From Aequitasia sp047973235 (GTDB taxonomy: Bacteria; Bacillota; Clostridia; Lachnospirales; Lachnospiraceae): a DNA stretch of 64,000 bases. The DNA lies in NCBI GenBank assembly GCA_047973235.1, contig JBKEBP010000197.1, forward strand, positions 1 through 64,000, given 5' to 3'. A program made the position numbers and the translations under genes. Under the pieces are notes generated by a model. It was not told the origin of the DNA and made no database searches. It worked only from the letters and a program-made list of their open reading frames with translations. Every line of letters starts with the position of its first letter. Position 1 is the stretch's first letter. Below, piece after piece: positions 30,283 through 40,600 of the stretch.

Positions 30283-31179
30283 ATGGGAAATTGGAGCTTT
30301 GATATTGCTCACAAGGGATATTTAAAAGAACAAGTTGACAGCTATATGAGGCTTTTGGAAGACAATTACCAAGAGCTTGTAGAAACCAAAGAAAAATTGG
30401 CCAAGGAAGAAGCGAACTTAACAAAGATGCTTGAGGGTGGTTCATATGAAGATGAGGATACTATCAAGCAAAAAAATAGTGCAGTACAGAAACAAAGAAA
30501 GCTTGAAGTACTAACGAAAGAAGGAGAAAAGAAGTTAGCAGAGATTCAAGCAAATACCGAAGAAATCACTTTATTAGAAGAGAAGTTGGAGTCTTTAAAA
30601 GCCATTGAATTGAATAAAAAGCCACTGGTTGAAGTAAGAGAAAATGATGAACCGGAGTATGTTCAGGATGAACTCTCTATCAAAGCCAGGGAGCAAGCCA
30701 ATGTATACATCGTGAAATTTAAGCAGGAAGTGGATGCTGAGAATAAGGAAAAACTAAGTGTTGCTTATGCTGAACTCGAAAATGTGTATGAGGAAGCAAA
30801 GCGTATCAAAGATGATGTAAAAAATTCAAAGTTGGAAGAAGTTGATCAAGAGATTTCGATGCTATCGAATGATCAAGATATATTAGCTAAAGAACAAGAA
30901 GCGTTTAGAATGGAATATGAATATATCAAGAGGGAAGCAGAGCTCGAAAGTAATGCGCTTAAGCTTGAAGCTTCCAAGATACTTCAATACGCAAAAGGCA
31001 AACTTGATATGGTCAAGATGAAGGAAAAGGAAGCATCATCACGTGCTATTAGTGAAATAGATGCGATGAGCCAGATGCTAATATCTGAGTATAAGACTAT
31101 GCAATATAGTCTGTCACAGGTGATTAAAGAAATTGAAGACGGTGTCAAATCAAATCCTGATGTAGTGGAAACAAATTAA
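30283..31179 (+). CDS. Coiled-coil protein with DivIVA-like N-terminus
   Basis: A 298-residue cytoplasmic protein. The N-terminal 40 residues, FDIAHKGYLKEQVDSYMRLL and EDNYQELVETKEKL, match the pattern of DivIVA/GpsB domains (F....KGY...EVD.Y...L...Y..L), which bind curved membrane at septa and poles and recruit partners. The rest is coiled coil, with an Ala/Ser-rich zone near the end (LEASKILQYAKGKL) similar to the preceding protein. GGGGG lies 8 bases before the ATG. It is the last gene of the receiver-coiled-coil-DivIVA operon. I infer a scaffold role, possibly in positioning surface-structure assembly; this is not shown by the sequence. Confidence 0.7.
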   Translation: MGNWSFDIAHKGYLKEQVDSYMRLLEDNYQELVETKEKLAKEEANLTKMLEGGSYEDEDTIKQKNSAVQKQRKLEVLTKEGEKKLAEIQANTEEITLLEEKLESLKAIELNKKPLVEVRENDEPEYVQDELSIKAREQANVYIVKFKQEVDAENKEKLSVAYAELENVYEEAKRIKDDVKNSKLEEVDQEISMLSNDQDILAKEQEAFRMEYEYIKREAELESNALKLEASKILQYAKGKLDMVKMKEKEASSRAISEIDAMSQMLISEYKTMQYSLSQVIKEIEDGVKSNPDVVETN

Positions 31180-31231
31180 ATTAATAACATGTAAGAAGAT
31201 GAAGAACTTAAAGAACTGTATTTGAATATTG

Positions 31232-31266
31232 ACGACAAATTTGTGATGAACGAATTTGTCGTTTTT
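31232..31266 (+). terminator. Terminator of the coiled-coil operon
   Basis: ACGACAAATT pairs with AATTTGTCGT around an 11-base loop, followed by TTTT. Confidence 0.85.
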
Positions 31267-31280
31267 GTGGTATTTTGTAG

Positions 31281-31308
31281 TTGAAAGATCATAGATAACA
31301 GTTATAAT
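31281..31308 (+). promoter_or_regulatory. Promoter of the radical SAM gene
   Basis: TTGAAA (31281-31286), 16 bases, TATAAT (31303-31308). AAGGAG and ATG 31334 follow. Confidence 0.65.
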
Positions 31309-31333
31309 TATAGATGATAAGGAGTGCAGCGAA

Positions 31334-32206
31334 ATGAAATACGAGGGAGCAGTATATCGCCCTCCAAGCGAGGCGAGAAGTTTAATAATACAAATAACCA
31401 TAGGATGTGCAAGAAATACTTGCACATTTTGTAGTATGTACAAAGTTAAGCGATTTAGAGTTAGACCAAGAGAGGAAGTAGTAGAAGATCTTATTTCGGC
31501 AAGAGAATATTATAGAAATGTACAAATTAAAAAAGTGTTTCTAGCTGATGGTGATGCTCTTATTGTAAAGACAGAAGACTTAATTTATATTCTAAAAAAA
31601 ATCAAAGAAATATTTCCTGAAGTTGAGAGAATATCCGCCTATGGGGCACCTGCTGATGTTATTGCTAAGTCACAATCAGAACTTGAATCGCTGAGACAAT
31701 CAGGACTTAGAATGATATACATTGGGGGTGAAAGCGGTGATAACAAGGTCCTGACAGATGTAAAAAAGGGAGTAACTGCAGAACAGATTATAATTGCCGG
31801 TAAGAAGCTTAAATCGAGTGGTATGATAACCTCTATTACTTTTATCTCAGGACTTGGAGGTAGAGACAGACTAAAGGAACATGCGCTTGGCACTGCAAGA
31901 GTAATTAGTGAAATCAACCCTGAATATGTAGGATTATTAACGCTTATGTTAGAGAAGGGTACAGTTTTATATGAGCAGGAGAAACGCAGAGAGTTTGAGC
32001 TGCTTAAACCAATGGAAATTATGACGGAGTTAAAGCTTTTGGTTGAAAATATTGATTCGTCGGGTACGGTGTTTCGATCTAATCACGCCTCTAATTATTT
32101 CGCTCTTAAAGGAACCTTTAACGAAGATAGAGAAGCAATGCTTAGAGAAATACAGAATGCAATCAAAAGTGATGACTATACACCTGAAGGATATCGCAGC
32201 CTTTAG
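31334..32206 (+). CDS. Radical SAM protein (B12-independent, COG1032-like)
   Basis: A 290-residue protein. The [4Fe-4S]/SAM-binding cysteines are in IGCARNTCTFCSMYK at about residues 24-38, spaced Cys-x4-Cys-x2-Cys rather than the usual x3-x2; that spacing occurs in related 'GC..N.CTFC.MY' proteins. A radical SAM barrel follows, with ADGDAL, YIGGESGDN and SGLGGRDRLKEHA (about 165-190) as cofactor-contacting loops. Such proteins cleave SAM to a 5'-deoxyadenosyl radical; the substrate is unknown. The last part, FRSNHASNYFALKGTFNEDR, is conserved in the family. Reads into recQ with a 35-base gap containing a duplicated ribosome site, so the two are probably one operon. Confidence 0.88.
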   Translation: MKYEGAVYRPPSEARSLIIQITIGCARNTCTFCSMYKVKRFRVRPREEVVEDLISAREYYRNVQIKKVFLADGDALIVKTEDLIYILKKIKEIFPEVERISAYGAPADVIAKSQSELESLRQSGLRMIYIGGESGDNKVLTDVKKGVTAEQIIIAGKKLKSSGMITSITFISGLGGRDRLKEHALGTARVISEINPEYVGLLTLMLEKGTVLYEQEKRREFELLKPMEIMTELKLLVENIDSSGTVFRSNHASNYFALKGTFNEDREAMLREIQNAIKSDDYTPEGYRSL

Positions 32207-32240
32207 ATAGGAGCTATATTAAAATAGGAGCTATATTAAA
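32207..32240 (+). repeat. 17-bp tandem duplication of the recQ ribosome binding site
   Basis: ATAGGAGCTATATTAAA occurs twice, back to back (32207-32223 and 32224-32240), directly before the recQ ATG. Each copy carries AGGAG. Only the second is well spaced for the start. Confidence 0.9.
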
Positions 32241-32241
32241 T

Positions 32242-34068
32242 ATGAATAAATACGAAGTACTAAAGAAATATTTAGGATATGAAAGCTTTAAAGAGGGACA
32301 GGAGGAATTGATTGACAGTATTTTATCCGGAAAAGATACGCTTGGGATAATGAGTACCGGTGCCGGAAAATCTGCATGTTTTCAGATTCCGGCACTTATG
32401 ATGACTGGAATTACGCTGGTAATATCACCGCTTATTTCACTTATGAAAGATCAAGTGTCGGCATTAAATCAAGCAGGGGTCCATGCCGCTTTTTTAAATA
32501 GCTCGCTCACACAAAATCAGTATTTTAAGGCACTAGAGTTTGCTAAAGAAGGACGATACCCGATTATATATGTAGCACCTGAGAGACTTTTATCAGATAG
32601 CTTTTTACAATTTGCATTAAGTGCGGAAATTGCTATGGTAGCGGTTGATGAAGCCCATTGTGTTTCGCAATGGGGACAGGATTTTAGACCAAGTTACTTG
32701 AAGATAATTGATTTTATAAATCAACTGCCAAAGCGCCCAATAATAAGTGCATTTACCGCAACAGCCACTAAGGAAGTTAAGGAAGATATTATAGATATAC
32801 TTATGCTGCATGAACCAAAAGTAGTTTCTACCGGTTTTGATAGACCGAATCTGTACCTGGGTGTTCAGTCTCCTAAAGATAAATTTGCTATAGTCAAGAA
32901 TGTAGTGGAAACACATCCCAATCAATGTGGAATCATATACTGCCTTACAAGAAAGCTAGTAGAAGAGGTTTGTGACAGGCTCAATACGGAAGGGTTTTCG
33001 GTCACCAGGTACCACGCAGGTTTAAATGATGATGAGCGAAGGGAAAACCAAGAAGATTTCATATATGACAGAAAACAGATAATGGTAGCAACAAACGCAT
33101 TTGGTATGGGCATCGACAAAGCAGATGTGAGATATGTCATTCATTACAATATGCCCAAGAACATAGAATCATATTATCAGGAAGTAGGACGATGCTCAAG
33201 GGATGGTGAGCCTGGCGAGTGTATACTTTTATATAGTGGTCAGGATGTTGTGACAAATCAATTCTTTATAAATAACAATAGAGATAATGAAGAGCTTGAT
33301 GATATAACCAGGGAGTTAGTAGCTGCGAGAGACAGGGAGCGACTGCGAAAAATGACGTTTTACTGCTTCACTAATGAATGCTTAAGAGACTATATTTTAA
33401 GCTATTTCGGAGAGTATCACACGAATTATTGTGGCAATTGTTCAAGCTGTCTCACTAAATTTGAAACAAAAGATATTACAGTTGAAGCAAAAGCAATAAT
33501 AGGGTGTGTGAAATCAAGTAATCAAAGATATGGAGTTAACGTTATCATTGATACTGTACATGGTGCTAATATAGCTAAAATACGCCAATATGGCATGAAT
33601 AATAATACACATTACAGTGAACTTTCGAAGACTTCAATACACCAGTTACGACAAATGATAAATCATTTGATGCTCAAAGATTATCTGGCAATTACAAATG
33701 ATGAATATTGCATAGTGAAATTAACAGAAGCCTCAGAAACTGTTCTGACGGGGGATGAACAAGTAGTAATGAAGATGTCAAAAGAGCATGAAGCAGAAAA
33801 GACTAAGGAGTCAAAGAAAAAGAAGAACGCAGCGGGAATCATCCTTTCTGAGAAAGAGGAAGCTATGTTTGAGAGACTTAGAAGCCTTAGAAGAGAAATT
33901 GCAAGTGAGGGAAAAGTGCCACCATACATGGTGTTCTCAGACAAGACGCTAATACTAATGAGTCGAATGAATCCAAAAACTAAACATGATATGTTGGCAA
34001 TAAGTGGTGTTGGTGAGTTCAAATTCGAGAAGTATGGTGAACGCTTTCTGCAAATAACCAACGGTTAA
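32242..34068 (+). CDS. recQ: ATP-dependent DNA helicase RecQ
   Basis: A 608-residue superfamily 2 helicase. Motifs run in order: Walker A in MSTGAGKSACFQIPAL (about residues 33-50), TLVISPLISLMKDQV, DEAHCVSQWGQDFRPSY (about 136-152), SAFTATAT, then the second RecA domain with GIIYCLTRK, ATNAFGMGIDKADVRYV and QEVGRCSRDG. A zinc-binding segment follows with Cys in CFTNECLRDY and YCGNCSSC, then the winged RQC region and, near the end, an HRDC-type domain (EEAMFERLRSLRREIASEG to FLQIT). The RecQ family unwinds forked and recombination DNA. Start ATG has AGGAG upstream, within a duplicated element. The 3' end overlaps the convergent HD-domain gene by 50 bases. Confidence 0.96.
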   Translation: MNKYEVLKKYLGYESFKEGQEELIDSILSGKDTLGIMSTGAGKSACFQIPALMMTGITLVISPLISLMKDQVSALNQAGVHAAFLNSSLTQNQYFKALEFAKEGRYPIIYVAPERLLSDSFLQFALSAEIAMVAVDEAHCVSQWGQDFRPSYLKIIDFINQLPKRPIISAFTATATKEVKEDIIDILMLHEPKVVSTGFDRPNLYLGVQSPKDKFAIVKNVVETHPNQCGIIYCLTRKLVEEVCDRLNTEGFSVTRYHAGLNDDERRENQEDFIYDRKQIMVATNAFGMGIDKADVRYVIHYNMPKNIESYYQEVGRCSRDGEPGECILLYSGQDVVTNQFFINNNRDNEELDDITRELVAARDRERLRKMTFYCFTNECLRDYILSYFGEYHTNYCGNCSSCLTKFETKDITVEAKAIIGCVKSSNQRYGVNVIIDTVHGANIAKIRQYGMNNNTHYSELSKTSIHQLRQMINHLMLKDYLAITNDEYCIVKLTEASETVLTGDEQVVMKMSKEHEAEKTKESKKKKNAAGIILSEKEEAMFERLRSLRREIASEGKVPPYMVFSDKTLILMSRMNPKTKHDMLAISGVGEFKFEKYGERFLQITNG

Positions 34069-35053
34069 AATCCATATTTAAGAAGGTATTGATTTCACTT
34101 GCGATATCCTTGTCAATATCCATTATACGTTTATAATGGATACCGCCATTGCCAGTAGTTTTAACTAGTGAGTTAATATATCGCTTTTTAGCATCGATAT
34201 TTACGCTATATTTTCCGATAGGCTTTGTTGATGAAGACAATACTGAATATGTCAAAGTGTGTTCTTGCCACATTTTTGCAATTTCGTTATTTGTATTCAT
34301 TTTATCAATGACAATTTCTTCGGTGGTATACAAATCCGCTTTTGTGATAACATTTAACTTAATTGCATGCCTTACAATATCCGCCAAGAATTGCATTGAA
34401 AATCTGTCCTCGTCATCCACAAACATATGCGAGTTCCTAAGAGATATATGTGTGAAACGTTTAGCTATAGATATATCGTCAAAAGCTAACTCTGCAATAC
34501 CTTGTTCATTTGTGGCTAAATGTATATTATCATAGATGTTTTTTATTTCATTAGTTGGCAAATGATACATAACGTAGGCAGTTCCGAATGTGTATTCAAG
34601 TCGGTCAGCTGAAAGCATTGGAGTATCATTATCTGCAATCGGATATAAATGGTAATCACAAACATCATCAACCATAATATTAAGTCGGTTTAATATTTCC
34701 ATTATTTCTTTTGAGTTTTCTATTATCTTGCGAGTCTCTTCTTCGGTAGATTCTTGCTTTAGATGATCTCCATTTAGAAAGTCGATAGTGTGGGCAAAAA
34801 CGGGTGTTGATATATCATGAAGAAGGCCTGCTATGGTCATCGTCAAATCATGAGTAAAATGCCAAACAATATATGCAACACCTATACTATGAGTAAGCCT
34901 TGAATAAGGGCAAATTTCATTTTTATACTTAGGATAACCGGCATATTCAACACCGCAGTGCATACCTACATGGTCCAGTCGCTGCATTTCCGGTGTTTTA
35001 ACTAATTGTGTGATTGATGGAGGTATATTGTTAGAATATATTGAAGTGTACAA
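34019..35053 (-). CDS. HD-domain phosphohydrolase-like protein
   Basis: About 344 residues. An HD domain covers roughly residues 20-170: the metal ligands are His in SRLTHSIGVAY, the pair in AGLLHDISTPVFAHTID and Asp in LSADRLEYTFG. HD enzymes hydrolyse phosphate esters, often of nucleotides; the substrate is unknown. The second half is not recognised and has Lys-rich ends. The frame is open from TTG 35068; I favour TTG 35053 since AAAGGA lies 6 bases upstream of it. The gene converges on recQ with a 50-base overlap. It has no co-oriented neighbour. Confidence 0.8.
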   Translation of the reverse strand: MYTSIYSNNIPPSITQLVKTPEMQRLDHVGMHCGVEYAGYPKYKNEICPYSRLTHSIGVAYIVWHFTHDLTMTIAGLLHDISTPVFAHTIDFLNGDHLKQESTEEETRKIIENSKEIMEILNRLNIMVDDVCDYHLYPIADNDTPMLSADRLEYTFGTAYVMYHLPTNEIKNIYDNIHLATNEQGIAELAFDDISIAKRFTHISLRNSHMFVDDEDRFSMQFLADIVRHAIKLNVITKADLYTTEEIVIDKMNTNNEIAKMWQEHTLTYSVLSSSTKPIGKYSVNIDAKKRYINSLVKTTGNGGIHYKRIMDIDKDIASEINTFLNMDFNRWLFAESVHHTSRI

Positions 35054-35087
35054 GGCAATTCCTTTCAATTAAGTGAGCAAATAGTAT

Positions 35088-35116
35088 TTGACTATTAGAT
35101 AGTGGTTTGTTAGTAT
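35088..35116 (+). promoter_or_regulatory. Promoter of the endonuclease IV gene
   Basis: TTGACT (35088-35093), 17 bases, TAGTAT (35111-35116). It lies back to back with the HD-domain gene start. Confidence 0.6.
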
Positions 35117-35206
35117 ATTTATTCTACATGAAATATTACAGCTAGGCAAGATGAATTAAGACAAGCTAGTGAAATATCAACCCAAATACATTATATAAGG
35201 AGCAGT

Positions 35207-36043
35207 ATGTCAGAATTAATTATAGGATGCCATCTGTCATCATCAAAAGGTTTTCTTCACATGGGACAGGAGGCAATAAGCATTGGTGCAAATACATTTC
35301 AGTTTTTCACTAGAAATCCTCGTGGAAGTAAGGCAAAGCCGATTGATGAACAAGATGTCCAAAAGTACCTTGAGTATGCAAAAGAAAATAACATAACTAA
35401 TATACTAGCGCATGCACCATATACACTTAATCCATGTTCAGCGGATGAAAGAGTCAGAGAGTTTGCATATATGACCATGGAAGACGACCTTAAGCGAATG
35501 GAGTATGTACCGGGTAATTGCTACAATTTTCATCCCGGGTCTTATACATCCAGCTCGAGAGATGAAGGGATTACAAGAATAATAGAAATGTTAAATAAGT
35601 TGTTACAGACAGATCAGAGCACTACTGTTTTATTGGAAACCATGGCAGGTAAAGGAACGGAAATAGGAAGAAGTTTTCGGGATCTGGCTGAGATTATATC
35701 CGGTGTGAAACTTAAAAGTCATATCGGAGTCTGCCTTGATACCTGTCATGTATATGATGCAGGATATGACATCAAAGGTCATTTGAATGAGGTGCTTAGA
35801 GAGTTTGATGAGGTTGTTGGAGTAAATAAATTAAAGGCAATTCACTTGAATGATAGCAAAAATCCATTTGAAAGTCATAAGGACAGGCATGAAAAACTTG
35901 GCCAAGGTTATTTGGGGATTGAAACCTTTGAGAATATAGTAAATCATCCAATGACTCAAGGAATTCCATACTATTTGGAAACGCCAAATGAACCGGATGG
36001 GTACAAACAAGAGATTGCATTACTTCGCAAACTATATAAGTGA
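35207..36043 (+). CDS. nfo: Endonuclease IV (AP endonuclease)
   Basis: A 278-residue TIM-barrel metalloenzyme. The signature motifs are visible: GCHLSSSKGF at the start, LAHAPYTLNP, NFHPGSY, LLETMAGKGTEIG, GVCLDTCHVYDAGYD, AIHLNDSKNPF and the final PYYLETPNEPDGYKQEI. Together these supply the His, Glu and Asp ligands of the trinuclear zinc site. It cuts the backbone 5' to abasic sites in base-excision repair. AAGGAG precedes the ATG. It stands alone between its own promoter and a terminator shared with the convergent Gate-domain gene. Confidence 0.97.
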   Translation: MSELIIGCHLSSSKGFLHMGQEAISIGANTFQFFTRNPRGSKAKPIDEQDVQKYLEYAKENNITNILAHAPYTLNPCSADERVREFAYMTMEDDLKRMEYVPGNCYNFHPGSYTSSSRDEGITRIIEMLNKLLQTDQSTTVLLETMAGKGTEIGRSFRDLAEIISGVKLKSHIGVCLDTCHVYDAGYDIKGHLNEVLREFDEVVGVNKLKAIHLNDSKNPFESHKDRHEKLGQGYLGIETFENIVNHPMTQGIPYYLETPNEPDGYKQEIALLRKLYK

Positions 36044-36080
36044 AAAAAATCCACGAGCCAATAAAATGACTCGTGGATTT
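36044..36080. terminator. Bidirectional terminator between nfo and the Gate-domain gene
   Basis: AAATCCACGAG pairs with CTCGTGGATTT. Seven A before the plus-strand stem give a T-run for the minus-strand transcript; the plus direction has a weaker CCTTTTT a few bases on. Confidence 0.8.
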
Positions 36081-36090
36081 GACGTCCTTT

Positions 36091-37281
36091 TTACGATATA
36101 ATCATGAACAAGTAATGCGCGACTACACCGGCAAATATACCGGCTATTGTATGTGATATTAAAGCCTTAGATATTAATTCTCTTCGTCCAAGAGCTTCCA
36201 TCATAGATACATGAGTTGAAAGATATCCTGACCAGCACATACCCATTGCGGTAAATACAGCGATTTCATTAGCAGCTACAAGACCATCTTTTACCATTTG
36301 AGGAACCATACCAATTGCGGCACCTACGGCACCTAGTGATGTTATCGGAACTACAATATCGCTACCATCTATAAATCCGAATAGGACTTTAGTAACAGGT
36401 GCTATAAAGTTACCAAGTTTTGGTAGTAACTTTATACCCTCATAAGCAGCACCGGTGTAAACAGCAGCACCATTAGCAGCCTCACCAGGTCCAAATGTAA
36501 GTATCATTACAAGTGTACATATGAATACAACTCCGGGTGTAATTGCAAAACATGTTTGCCAACCTAGTTTACCACCTTCGAGCAAACAGTCGAGCACTCT
36601 GGAAAAGACGTTTTTCTTATGGTGTTCTTTTCCATCAGCCTCAGAATCTTCGTCAACTTCGACTTCTTCCATTTGGTTCATTTCATCCCACTGTCCGGTT
36701 TTCATATAATGACGTTTAGTGAGAAAGAGCATCAACCGAGTAGATAATATACTACCTGCTACTGCTCCCAGAAGACCGGCTCCGACTGCTTTAGCGAACC
36801 CATGTCCTAAACCTAACATAAATGAACAAACTATCATACCCATTCCGAAAGCGGTACCCAAGTTACAAAGTGCAGGAGTTTGATATTTCTTGAAATATTT
36901 CTTTGAACGCTTATCTGATGCTAGAGCTAAGATAGCCGGATTATCTGATAAGAAAGTTGTCATAATACCAACAGCTGATGCTCCCGGCATCCCATATATG
37001 GGTCTCATTATAGGTGAGATGATATATTGTACTAGAGATACAACGCCAAATTCGGTAAGTAAACTTCCCACGGCACCCATTATTACACAAACTGCACAGA
37101 TATAAAGAACCGTATCAATTAAAACTGAATATGAGGTCTTAAGTATAGTATTGAGCATATTGCTGACACCCATTACACTACCTATATATACAAAGAAACC
37201 TATGAAAACAGCAAGAAATATAAAAGTGCCGACTCCAAACTCTCGTTTAATTGCAGGGCTCCCTTCCTTTTTTTTAAACAC
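36091..37281 (-). CDS. Nucleoside-recognition (Gate) domain membrane protein, YjiH-like
   Basis: A 396-residue integral membrane protein with about nine helices. Two Gate-type segments are visible: the first with VIMGAVGSLLTEFGVVSLVQ and GMPGASAVGIMTTFLSDNPA, the second with SFIDGSDIVVPITS-like and MCWSGYLSTHVSMMEALGR. These fit the YjiH/Gate family, whose substrate is uncertain (nucleosides or ions have been proposed). A charged cytoplasmic loop (about residues 195-225, DEMNQMEEVEVDEDSE) separates the halves. GTG 37281 has GGAGG 8 bases upstream. It is transcribed toward nfo and ends at the shared terminator. Confidence 0.85.
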   Translation of the reverse strand: MFKKKEGSPAIKREFGVGTFIFLAVFIGFFVYIGSVMGVSNMLNTILKTSYSVLIDTVLYICAVCVIMGAVGSLLTEFGVVSLVQYIISPIMRPIYGMPGASAVGIMTTFLSDNPAILALASDKRSKKYFKKYQTPALCNLGTAFGMGMIVCSFMLGLGHGFAKAVGAGLLGAVAGSILSTRLMLFLTKRHYMKTGQWDEMNQMEEVEVDEDSEADGKEHHKKNVFSRVLDCLLEGGKLGWQTCFAITPGVVFICTLVMILTFGPGEAANGAAVYTGAAYEGIKLLPKLGNFIAPVTKVLFGFIDGSDIVVPITSLGAVGAAIGMVPQMVKDGLVAANEIAVFTAMGMCWSGYLSTHVSMMEALGRRELISKALISHTIAGIFAGVVAHYLFMIIS

Positions 37282-37493
37282 AATTCTTCCTCCAATTCGA
37301 TATATATTTAAAATCTTCTCTTAGAGTAAAAAATATGAGTTTAGAGCGAAAAATCGCTAAGCAGATTAATCTGAAGATTTATAGAATGGATGAATCTGCA
37401 CTTTTCCTGTTAAAAAATATCCAATGTCTACTCTATTATACAACTTGGTTAGGTATAAGAAAAACCAAAGGGGTAGTTATTTGAAAATGGAAG

Positions 37494-37564
37494 GCAGATA
37501 TCTGTAAGTAGATATCTGCAATAAGATATAAAACTTGACCGAAACAGAACATAAAGAGTATCAT
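37494..37564 (+). promoter_or_regulatory. Palindrome and promoter before the SNF2 helicase gene
   Basis: In the 322-base gap 37282-37603 no gene is seen. A perfect 10-6-10 inverted repeat GCAGATATCT...AGATATCTGC (37494-37519) lies just upstream of TTGACC (37535-37540) and TATCAT (37559-37564, 18-base spacer). The repeat is placed like an activator or repressor site. Confidence 0.5.
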
Positions 37565-37603
37565 TAATGAAAAAGTGGTAAAACATATAAAAAGGATAAA
37601 ATA

Positions 37604-40600
37604 GTGAAAAAGAGATTTAGAATAAATAGAGAACAAGTGCAAAGAGAAGCCGGTGCCGCGGCATATACAAGAGGAGCGACTGTTTATAGAGAACATAAAG
37701 TCTTTGATATATATGTAGACTCAACAGGTACGACTGATTATATCAAGGCATTAGTAGAAGGCAGCCATTATGAGGAGTATGAGGTATTTGCCACATATAT
37801 GCTTAGTGAAAACAAGTTGACACAAGCATACTGCAGTTGTCCTGCATATAGGAAATACTCCAGCATATGCAAACATTGTGTCGCAACACTCTTGGAATAT
37901 GAGGATTATATTAATGAATATGATGATGATTTAGAGGATGAAACACCTTATAATCATGCACTTCAAATGCTTGATAGTTTTAAAGGGAATTATAAAAAAG
38001 AAGATAAGCAAGATACAACTAAAGCGTTTAAGAGTCTGTTGGTTAGTGAGCAAAGCAACGAGTTTCTACAAGGAATTGAAGATATTAATTACGGAGAAGT
38101 GCATATTGAGCCAATACTAAACTATACAAGAACGGAGTGTTTTATCGAGTTTAAAATTGGAATTACCAGAATGTATATCTTAAAGGATTTAATTGAATTT
38201 GAAGAACATATGGCAGCGAAAAGTGAGTTTTCATATGGTAAAGAGCTTAAATTCAGACACAGTATTGAGTTGTTTGATGAAGCATCAAAGCCTATCGTAG
38301 GATATATATTAGAATGGGTTCGTCAACATAAGGATGAGAACAAAAAGGTAATTTATAATTATTATAGAGGCTTTGAGTATTCACATGCAAAAATCAGAAA
38401 TTTAATACCTACTCAAGCAGATACTACACGATTTTTCGATGCTATTGGAGACAATACTTTTATCGGAAATATTCAAGGACAATCTGATACAACGTGGAGA
38501 GCTATTGAAGATAACTATAGGGATAATCTGCTGATAAACGGGGATTCCGAAGGTATTAAAATAAGTGTAAGTAGTGCAACACAAATATCAACTGCTTCAT
38601 GGACATTTTATTTCCAAGCAGGCATTGTATATAAAGTACCGGAAAGTACGTTTGAAAAGGTGACAGCGTTTAGAGACATATTATACGAACAGGAAGGTGA
38701 GTCAATATTTGTAGCGAATGAAGATATCCCTTCATTCATTAGAACGGTATTACCTAAACTATTGGAAGTTTATGATTGTACATTTAGTAATTTCGACCCG
38801 GATAGTTATGGAATCACACCGGTCACTTTTGAATTCTATCTTGATATGCCACAAGCAGATTTTTTGACATTTAGAGTATTAGCTGTTTATGGCGAAGAAA
38901 AGTTCAATATATATGATAAAGAAGAGACGAAAAGTAAAGAAGTCGAAGTTACAAGGGACAGGATCAAAGAAGCTCAGATTGCAAAAGTCATGGACTACTA
39001 TACCAATGCATATGATGAAGAAAAGAAACTTATGGTTCTCACAGATGATGACGATTTGATGTACGAAGTACTTACTATAGGAGTTGAAAAACTTCAACTA
39101 ATCGGGGAGGTCTTTATATCAGATACGCTTAAGCAGAAGGAATATTCTCCAAAAGTTACTATAGGATTATCTCTGGCCGGTGAAAAGCTCGAAATAAGTA
39201 TGACATCTGAAGAAATGACAAATGATGAATTATTCGAAATATTATCTAAATATGAGAGGAAAAAGAAATTCTATAAGCTGAAAAATGGTGGTTTCGTAAA
39301 TATGGAAGATGCCGGCATGAAGGCATTATTAGAACTGAAGGATGGACTCGGACTAAGAAATTCTCAGTTAAAAAGAGGTAAGGCTCAAGTTCCCAAATTT
39401 AGAGCACTATACTTAGATAATGAGCTCAGGGAACAAAATGCGTTACCGGTTATCAAGGATAAGTCATTTAGATCATTGATACGCAATATGAAGACTGTAG
39501 AAGACAATGATTTCGAGATACCACAGAGCTTGGATAAGATATTACGTGGATATCAGAAACAAGGCTTTTACTGGCTAAAGACACTTAGTAATAACGGATT
39601 CGGCGGTATTCTTGCTGATGATATGGGACTTGGAAAGACTTTGCAAGTTATAGCATATATTCTGTCAGAAGGTGGCACTACTTTGGTAGCATGCCCGGCA
39701 TCACTTGTGTTTAATTGGAAAAATGAAGTTGAGAAATATGCACCTAGTATAGATGCAGTCATGGTAATTGGGACTAAAAAAGAACGAAGAGATATAATTA
39801 AAAATATTGAAATAGGTCAAGTGATAATAACGTCATATGATTTACTAAAACGTGACTTGGATGAATATGATAGTAAGACATTTGCAACAATGGTAATAGA
39901 TGAAGCCCAGTTTATTAAAAATCATAATACACAAGTTGCAAAAGCAGTAAAGGATGTAGATGCAGGATTCAAAATTGCACTGACGGGAACTCCGGTTGAA
40001 AATTCACTTAGTGAATTGTGGAGTATATTTGATTTTGTTATGCCCGGGTTCTTTTACAACTATACAAAATTTAGAGAAGAGATAGAAACACCTATTGTTC
40101 AAGAACAAGATGCAGATGCCAAATTAAGATTGCAGAAAATGCTAAAGCCGTTTGTACTTAGACGCCTTAAGAAAGATGTACTTAAAGATTTACCGGATAA
40201 AATGGAGGAAAATTACTTTGCGAAATTAGCGGGTGAACAACAAAAGTTATATGATGGTCATGTGCAGAGAATGAAGATGCTTCTTGAGGATAAGTCCGAC
40301 ACAGAGTTCAAAAAGTCAAAGATTCAGATACTTGCTGAACTTACAAAATTGAGGCAATTATGCTGTGATCCGACATTATTATTTGATGAATATAAGGGTG
40401 AATCTGCTAAGCTGGAGATGTGCAAGGATTTGGTAAATAAAGCAATTTCAGGTGGACACAAGATATTATTGTTTTCTCAGTTTACTTCTATGTTGGATAT
40501 AATTACGAAGAGTTTTGAGGAAGAGGGTATTTCTTACTTATTATTGACAGGTGCTACCAGCAAAGAAAAGCGTGCTAAGATGGTCACGGAATTTAACGCC

